From Brachionus plicatilis (taxonomy: Eukaryota > Rotifera > Eurotatoria > Ploima > Brachionidae), in the NCBI GenBank assembly GCA_010279815.1, contig QEOQ01000654.1, forward strand, positions 6,818 to 22,777: a DNA stretch of 15,960 bases, read 5' to 3'. Position 1 is the first letter of the stretch. Every line of letters begins with the position of its first letter. Below, one piece after another: positions 1-7,900 of this stretch. The translations under genes and the position numbers were made by a program. The notes under the pieces were generated by a model that did not search any database, was not told the origin of the DNA, and saw only the letters and a program-made list of their open reading frames with translations.

Positions 1-437
1 AAAAAAAAAAAAAAAAAAATCATCAGAAATTAGATTATAATTAAATTAATTTTAGTAAAATTTGAAGATAAAATGACTTTTAATTGAAATATGCATTGAT
101 ATGAACTTAACCGTATTTACTCGTACAGAATCTTTGTAAAAATTACCAGTGGAAATCGTATTATTTAATCAAAAAGAAGAAAATACTGGAGTAAATACTT
201 TTGATTTTTTGCTTGTAAAATATTGTTTAAAAAGAGCCGAACATTCGATTAAATATATAATTTAGTATTCAAAACTTTTTAAAGTCTTTAATTTATTGAA
301 TATTTTACAAAGAAAAATGAAAACAATCATCTCTAACTTATCATGAAAAAAATTTAAATGCAGTGTAATAAAATTAAAAAATTCATTAACATACAATTAA
401 TTAAAAAATATAAAATTATATCAAAAAGTAAAAAAAT
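1..437. other. AT-rich 3' flank of the TBC1D2-like gene
   Basis: No coding region is evident on either strand. The minus strand downstream of the stop has an AATAAA at 292-297, about 140 nt after the stop, which would end the transcript. The first 19 bases are an A run at the window edge. Confidence 0.5.
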
Positions 438-1906
438 TTAATTTTTTCTTTTTAAATTTTGAAAATATTCAATTTTGGCATACATTGGTCTCTTTGGTAC
501 ATTGGTAAATGGACAAATTTCAATAAATGGTTCATTAATCCAATTATTCTAAAATTTTTGCTTAAAATTAACTAAAAATAAAACACTGAATTAAAAAGAA
601 CCTCATAGTTTCTGGTCCATTTGAGAACTGTCTCGTCGTCACCATAGCTGCCCGAACAAGTAAAAACTACATCTTGATTTTTAATCCTAAAAACATTTTT
701 CAAAATTCATTGAAAATTTAATTTTTTAAAAATTACTTTTTGCCCAAAATACATTTAACAGGCTGGTCACTTATTTTTACTTTTGTGACTAGATCCATAT
801 TGAAGTCGTATCTTTTTTGGTTGTTTTTTTTCATCCTAGGTCTCACGTGATTCATATCTCTGATTTCTTTTAATGAAACAGAAGAATCTAGAAGAGTAAA
901 ACTTCTGGTCCTGTTCAAGATTGGACCAACAGTTTCATCTAGCTTATTTAGAAGTGAAGGCAGTGATGAATTTCGTTTGATTTTTTCTTTATTCAATTTT
1001 TTCTCCAAAATTTTCCCCAATAACTGCGGTCCTATGGACAAATTTCGTCTCGAATTATTCTGTCTGAGCATAGGTGTTATCAAACTAAATTTTTTGTGAA
1101 CTTTTTTGACCTTTTTTTTCTCATACCTTTCTATTGAATAGATAAAAAGAAATCCGTCGCCAGTACCAATCAAAACAAGATCTTCAAATGATAAATAGCA
1201 GGTGAGTCGAGATTTGCTGTAACTAAAATCGTCATCAGTTTCAAGATTAAGCTTGATATTGTACCGCAAGTCGAATAGAAGCTTACAACTATGGGTCTGG
1301 ACGTCATACAAATGTAAAATAGATGAGTCCTTTATTGACAGAAAAACTCCGTATTTGCATTTTTTCAGCATTAAAATAGGACCATATTGGTTCTCGGCAA
1401 CCTCAAATTTAAATTCATTCATCAGCAATCTTTAAAATAAAGTTTCAATTTTTTTCAATTTTTTTCAATTTTTAAATTTAGAAAAAACCTCTCGTTAAGA
1501 ACATAAACTGCATTTACAGAAGCAAGCCACAAGTAACTAGTTTGATTTTCATCAATTATTTGTTCGATATAGTTAATGGGGTTATTAGATACATTTATGT
1601 CAAAAATGTCACATGGTTGGGATATAGAATTTAGTTCTATGTAAGTGAGAAAGCCATTTGCCAGACCACAGTACAGCCTGTAGCCCTGTAGACCATCTTT
1701 TACACTAAACATGTGCAAAATTGGTTCTTTTAGTTTAATACTCCACAAATAATGTCTAAAAAAATTAATAAATAATTGAGTTAATACAAAATACATTTAA
1801 ATAACTTCATTTGGGAATCATATGCCACAAGTTCTTTTGATATTAGGCCCATTAATACCATATTAAAATCTTCCAGAAAAACCATGCACAGGACCTTGCA
1901 GTCGGT
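438..1906 (-). other. Exons 10-14, WD40-like beta-propeller at the C-terminus
   Basis: Blade-like strands recur: EIWVCSGKQAEGIVMVANTET (end of exon 9), FNMVLMGLISKELVAYDS (exon 10), YRLYCGLANGFLTYIEL and TSYLWLASVNAVYVLNE (exon 11), GVFLSIKDSSILHLYD and DLVLIGTGDGFLFIYSIE (exon 12), and VVFTCSGSYGDDETVLKWTR (exon 13). These follow the hydrophobic-G-x-x-x-G-x-hydrophobic-x-hydrophobic-Y/W spacing of propeller blades. The fold resembles the divergent propellers of JIP3/4, ARHGEF10 or DENND3 more than canonical GH-WD repeats. Exon 12 contains a lysine/arginine-rich insertion. The in-frame TAA at 733-735 is read as lying in intron 12 (donor GTAATT), because exons 13 and 14 continue the fold in phase. 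If that donor is skipped, the protein ends at 733. Confidence 0.78.
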
Positions 1907-4900
1907 CTAATTAAAAAATTAAAATTAAAATTTTTATTATCAAACATTAAAAAGTATTAATCTAAATAAGATAATATATCAATTTACAGAAAATTAATAA
2001 CGCAAGATAAAATTTATGAAAAAACATACATTTTAATAGAAAAATAATTAAAAAACAAATCAAATTAATTAAATAAATTAGAACTTATTTAACTAAAATT
2101 CTTTTTTAAAACAAATTTTAAATATTTGTTATCGTTATTCTTAAATTCAATAAAATAAAAATAAAAATTCAATTTAAAAAATTTAAACAAGAAATCTAGA
2201 AATAAGACAAAATTTTAGAGGAAAATTATACTTAAATTAAATTTTTATTTTTATTTTATTCATAAATATAATATAAAAGAAAAAAAAAACAAAAATCGAT
2301 TTATTTAATCAGAAATCTTTGAAAAAGATAAGGATGAATAGAACTGAAGAGATCAAAATTAATAAAGTATGACTTTATACTGATTTTTAGATTATGGGTA
2401 ATAAAGAAAGCTTGTTTTAACGATTTTCAAAAATTTTTAATTCAAGGATAAATTATTAACTAAAATTTAATTTAAAAAATTTAAACAAGAAATCTAGAAA
2501 TAAGACAAAATTTTAGAGGAAAATTATACTAAAATATTTATTTTGAATCATTGTAAAAATTCATATTTTTCTTCAATAAAAAAGGGACTAATATATTTTA
2601 TTCATATTATTTTTTTAAAATTTGTTCTTCAAATGAAACAAGGTTTTTAATTTTTACATAAAAACCTTTAATTTTGAACTTTTTCTAAAAAAAAAATAAA
2701 CTAAAAATCTATTTTAATGATTTTATGATCTGTAGACTTCATTTTCTCTTTCCAAAGTTGAATAAAGTAATGGTACACTATGTATTTTAAGAAATTTTTG
2801 TGAAAGAAAGGCATTGAGATTTTTGGTACAAAAAATAAAAACAAAATATTAAAAATGCAAAGCTTAAGTTCTGAAGGGCCAAAACATGTTCTGTAAATTG
2901 TAGCAACTTTTGTAAAAAGGCGTTGTGAAATTTAATACAAAAATTCCAATACAAAAATAAAAAATTTTTATAACTTTTGTTCTAAATGTCAAAAACTTGT
3001 TCTGCAAATGTAACAAAATGAAACAACCTTTGTTTCACCTACTGCACAAGTCTGCAAAATATGTGCAAATTAATTGCGTTTTATTTTTAATTCTTTTAAA
3101 GAGTGCAATTTTGCAGAATTTGCACATATTTTGCAGACTTGTGCAGTAGGTGAAACAAAGGTTGCTTCATTTTGTTACATTTGCAGAACAAGTTTTTGAC
3201 ATTTAGAACAAAAGTTATAAAAATTTTTTATTTTTGTTTGAAATTTCACAATGCCTTGTAAAAAATTTTTGTAAAACTTTTTCCAAAAAAGTTAAAGTTT
3301 TATAAAATTTGCTTATTTATTAATTTACTCATTCCTTGCCTGAAAAATACAAACTTAAGTATTCCTACTAAATGATAAGATCAGAAAACATACTAATAAT
3401 TGATAATCAGCTTACATTAAAATTTTGAACGGCCATTTTTCTCGTTTCAGTGTTAGCGACCATTACAATACCCTCAGCTTGTTTTCCACTACACACCCAT
3501 ATTTCCTTGTCATTGACAAAACATGCATATGATATTCTAAGATCATGAATGCTCTCAGTTTCCTCATAAAAAGCACTTGCCTCATTTATTTTCTTTTTCT
3601 CCCATTTGGTAGTTAATTCCTTAAAGAAAGCTCTTTGTTTTTGCTGAATTTCTTTTCGCTTTGGAAAAGGCTTGAGAGTGTTAAAAGAAATTTTGGTCAA
3701 TTCTTCCACATCGAATGTCACGCTCACTGAATATTTAAGCGCTTTGAAAATCGAAATGGTATCGGTGTGCTTTAGTAGGAAATTTTTGTGCATATACAAC
3801 AGACCCAATGAATACCTGAACAAAACTTTGTTTCCTTCAAGCAAAAAACAGTCCCAAATTCTGAGCATTGTTTCGAATGGTAGGGCATCAAAGAACAAAG
3901 CCATGAACCAATTTAGTGTTATTGTTGAGATGTCGATGTCAAGTTTTTTCAAGTGGTAATGAAGATCTGGCAGTTTAAGTTCGATTAGTTGCTTCAAGCA
4001 GTGCTGGTCGCTTTGGGCGCCCACCAGACCACAGTCAAAGTAGTGGGCTAGAAAAAATTTTTCAGTTATTGCTACCAGGCACCAAAAAGCGTCTTCTGGA
4101 TCAAGAAATAGCAGTGCGATGCCTACAATAAAGTTCATGCCTTGACAATAGCCTATATTTGGGTTGTACAAACAAAATGCTCTCAATACTTCTTGTAATT
4201 GATTTATCTTTCAAAAATAAATTAAATTTTTATTTAAAAAAAAAAAAATTATTTACTCCTTGTGAATATTTTGAACAAAATTTTACATTATTCGGTAGGG
4301 TTCTGAACAAGTCCAAAAAAATCTGATGGTCAAATTTGATTATGTCCCTCTAAGATAAAAACTTAAAAAAACACATTCATTTTTTTCCTTTTAAAACTTA
4401 CAGGTAAATCATTTGAAAGATTGCACAAAAATTGATAATAATTTGGTCCCTTGGATTTTTTGATGTCTCCCACTTGTCTGTATATGCACAACTTCCAAAA
4501 TTCTGACCGATATTTAGGCAGTATTCCGCTGCGAATCATCAACTTAACTTCACTGGAAGGGTCTAACGATTTCTTCCATTCTCGCAGTCTTGTCTCCCAT
4601 AAATTAGCCTCTTTCAATTTTGGCTGACTTTTGTAAAATATGCTTATTTGTTGGCATATATAATGGATAAGTGCGTACTCATTGGATTTGTTGTACCTAA
4701 AGCCATATTTATCTACAAAACATTCATTGCTAGTGACGCTTTCCCAGGACGGAAAACTCGGGTCGTTGCGTCGACACTCTTCCAGGTATTCCTTGAGTCT
4801 ATTTTTGTGCTTTTCGCCTCCGAAAAGAGTGAATTGTTTAATTGAATCGTTGAATGGAGGTAGATCAATAGATTGATCATCAGATAAACTCAGGTTTGAA

Positions 4901-7900
4901 ATGCTTAGATTCTCATTTGGATTATTGGAATTTTGATAGTCGCTGGAACATGCTAAGAAAGATTGTAGAATATCCAAGTAATCCATTTTGAGTCGATTGT
5001 TTTCAGATTTTAGATATTTTATCTCGCTTTTTTAATTTTTGATTTAATTTTGTATTCAATAATTAAAAATTAATTTACTTTTCAAATCTTAGAAATTTGG
5101 CATTGTCTCTGTTCAAATCTAATTTCAACAGAGACACTTCAGTCTGCAGGATTTCGTTTTCATCTCGAATATTTCGAGATATCTCATTCCTACCTTGAAG
5201 TAAATATTTTTATATAAATTTTTAAATTTGAAAATTTTTGGCATCTTGAAGTTGATGCTCAATTCAAAATATCATTTCAATTCGAAGAGTTTATCTTTAA
5301 AATTAATCTTTAAATTAATTTAAATAATTTTAATGTAAAGTGCTTTAATGTTATAGTGGTTATTTGATAACAGTATTTTACGAAAAGTTACGTAAAATAG
5401 CGTAAATTAACCAAATTTTACCAAATTTTGTCCGTGCTGGGCCCATTACTATTTATTATATTTATTAATGATCTCCCAGAAAATCTGACTCAATTATGTA
5501 AGCTATATGCAGACGACGGTAAAATTTTTTGTGTTTGGGATAGAGAAGAAACCAGTCCTCATAAGCTACAACAGGACATTGATAACTTGATCAAATGGTC
5601 ATGGACATGGTCAATCGATCTTAATCTCGAAAAATGCAAAGTTATGCACCTAGGTAAACATGAAAGATGGAAATCGGCATGAGTTATCAAAATCAGACAA
5701 AGAACGTGATCTGGGTGTTTAATTTCAAATGATTTGAAATGATCTCATCAAGTAAACTCAGTCGTAAATAAAGCAAACAGAGCTATTGGCATGATTAGGA
5801 ACTCTTTCAGAAAAATTGGTCTCGAGTCGCTCAGGATTTTATATTCATCTCTTGTTAGACCTCATTTGGATTACGGTATAAGCGCGTGGTGCCCGCATCT
5901 GAAAAAGGATATCAAATTATTAGAAAGCGTTCAACGCAGAGCAACTAGACTGGTCAAAAGCATCAAGCGCTTAGAGCATTCAGAACGTACGTTGTGACTT
6001 TGTGGAACAGTCTACCAAATAGCGTGATTGAAGCCGAAACATTGAACAAGTTCAAGGCGAGATTGGATGAATGGTTTCAAAATGAATGGAAGCTTCTAAA
6101 GCCTACCAAGGCTAAGTGCATAGTACTCGAATAAAGAGATCTGTACAGCAGTTTATTTTACTACTACTACTACTACATTTTACGTAAATTAACGAAAAAT
6201 CCGAAAAGTGAAAAAGAGGTATTTTACGAAAAATTACGTAAATTTTCAGGATTTTCAGATAATTTTGGTAAGATTTGGTAAAATTCCAAACGACCAATTC
6301 AAAATTCAAAATTTTTGAAAAAATGTCTTTTTTTTTCGAAAAATCGAAAATTTAAGAAAGTTTTTTTTTCCACAAATTGGGGTCATGTCCAGAATGTGAT
6401 CATTTTGATCACCAAAATATTAAGTGTACTCTTTGTGATCAAAAATTGATCACCAAAATTTTTTTGATCACATAAAATTTTTTTTGTTGAAATAAAAAAT
6501 TTTTTTCATTCTAGAAATTTCAAAATTTTAAAATTATGTTAATATTGAATGAAATAAAAAAAAAACAAAAAAAATTGCAACTCACCATAATAAACTATAA
6601 GTTTTTGAAATATATATTAAGATTTAAAAACCGTAAAGGAAAAGACAGTTTTTACAAAGAAATTGCTTTGGTCACAGTAGAATCGTCCAATGCAGCTAAA
6701 TTAAATGCAAAAAAAGCATTAAGCAAACAGTCAAAACCGGTACAATGTAGCATTTGTGGTGAATTTATGAAAAATGAAAAGGGTGTTAAATTGGACATGT
6801 CAAAAAAACAAAAAGAATAAATTAGATTTTGTTTTATTTTTTTTTGAAAATTGGTAATAAAGTTTAATATATTTAAAAAATATTCTGATCACCAAAAAAT
6901 TTTTCTGATCACCCAAAAAAATTTATTTTTATTTTTTCATAAATTAGAGGCCTTTTTGATCACGAAATATGTGATCATTGATCACTGATCACATTCTGGA
7001 CATGATACCTATGATCACATTTTTTGGTGAACACTTGATCACATTCTGGACATGATTCACAAATTGGTTGAAAAAATAATTATTTTTAAATTGTTATAAA
7101 AAAAAACTGTCTTAAATTTTCGATTTTTCGGAAAAAAGACATTTTTTCAAAAATTATGAATTTTGAATTGGCCGTTTTGAATTTTACCAAATTTTACCAA
7201 AATTATCTGAAAATCCTGAATATTTACGTAATTTTTCGTAAAATACTGTTATCAAATCATCACTGTATGTTGATTTAAAAAAAATATTTACTCAAAAAAA
7301 AAAATTTTTGAAAATTAATTTTTAAAATTAACGATTTTTCTGAATTTAAGGTATTGTGAATTTAAAATACAAAACTGCATCATTTTTATAAATTAAAATA
7401 AAAGCTAATTAAAAATATTAAAAAATATACTGCAACATACTTTGTTGCATCTTTTTTACCCAAATAATCTTTCTAATGTAAAAAAAACAAAAAATAAAAC
7501 ATCAATAAGATTTAAATTTTTTTATTAATTTGATTTACTAATAAAAAGAAAACAAAAATTTTATTTTAGGCAAAAAATGTGCAAAAAAGTATGTTGCAGT
7601 ATATTTTAGTTATATTTTTAATTAACTTTAATTTTAATTTTTCAAAATACGATAATTTTTTGTGGTATTGGAAATTCATTACGCAGAAATTTATAAATTA
7701 AAACTAAAATAAAGATGAATTCACATGGGATTTTTTTGAGTTAAATTTGGTTATCTAGTTATTGATTTAATTAACTTAAATATTATTTTTCAAATACACA
7801 CCTTTTACCCTTCTAGACCTTATAATCATTGATTTACTAATAAGTTGAAAATTGTCAAGCTTCATTCCATTTATTTAAAATTTTTTTAACTAAATAAACG

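Larger units (their letters stand above)
1907..3415 (-). other. Intron 9 (1509 nt), enlarged by repeats
   Basis: This is about 30 times longer than most introns of the gene. It has no exon-like reading frame that I can see. The propeller reads smoothly across it (MAVQNFN then TDCKVLCMVF), both sides in phase 0. It contains the 62-bp direct repeat and the large foldback listed separately, and several shorter relatives of the foldback sequence near 2615-2640, 2805-2835 and 2870-2920. Repeat insertion therefore probably explains its size. Confidence 0.7.
5354..7265. mobile_element. Palindromic inverted-repeat element (non-autonomous), split by two later insertions
   Basis: The left end reads TAGTGGTTATTTGATAACAG and the inverted right end CAGTGATGATTTGATAACAG, followed on both sides by GTATTTTACGAAAA. 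The left arm resumes after the LINE at 6177-6380 and matches the inverted right arm at 7058-7250, including the shared TTTTCAGATAATTTTGGTAA. Short ACGTAAA-type motifs recur in the arms. The CAGTG-like terminus recalls hAT-type MITEs, but I see only an imperfect flank match (ATGTTA left, ATGTTG right), so the superfamily is uncertain. No transposase is encoded. Confidence 0.8.

Noticed and set aside
1..19. A-run at the window start as a retroposon polyA tail
   Set aside because: The window is full of A/T runs and nothing upstream is visible to support it.
733..735. TAA as the end of the propeller protein
   Set aside because: A GTAATT donor overlaps it and two further in-phase exons (686-602, 548-438) complete a propeller strand and a natural C-terminus. 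Kept only as an alternative.
1253..1435. Plus-strand ORF
   Set aside because: Antisense shadow of exon 12 with no protein character.
3672..3959. Plus-strand ORF
   Set aside because: Antisense shadow of the TBC exon 9.
4648..4876. Two overlapping plus-strand ORFs
   Set aside because: Antisense shadows of exon 7.
4363..4986. ATG at 4986 as the start of the TBC gene
   Set aside because: The frame is open upstream through a coiled-coil stretch (EIKYLKSENNRLK) to an AG acceptor at 5028-5027, and phases link it to exons 6 and 5. It is an internal Met.
5240..5290. Possible extra coiled-coil exon (EHQLQDAK) on the minus strand
   Set aside because: No GT donor follows and stops flank it. Exons 5 and 6 already join in phase without it.
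6112..6309. Minus-strand ORF
   Set aside because: It spans the LINE tail and a transposon arm; (TAC)n read backwards gives the poly-serine.
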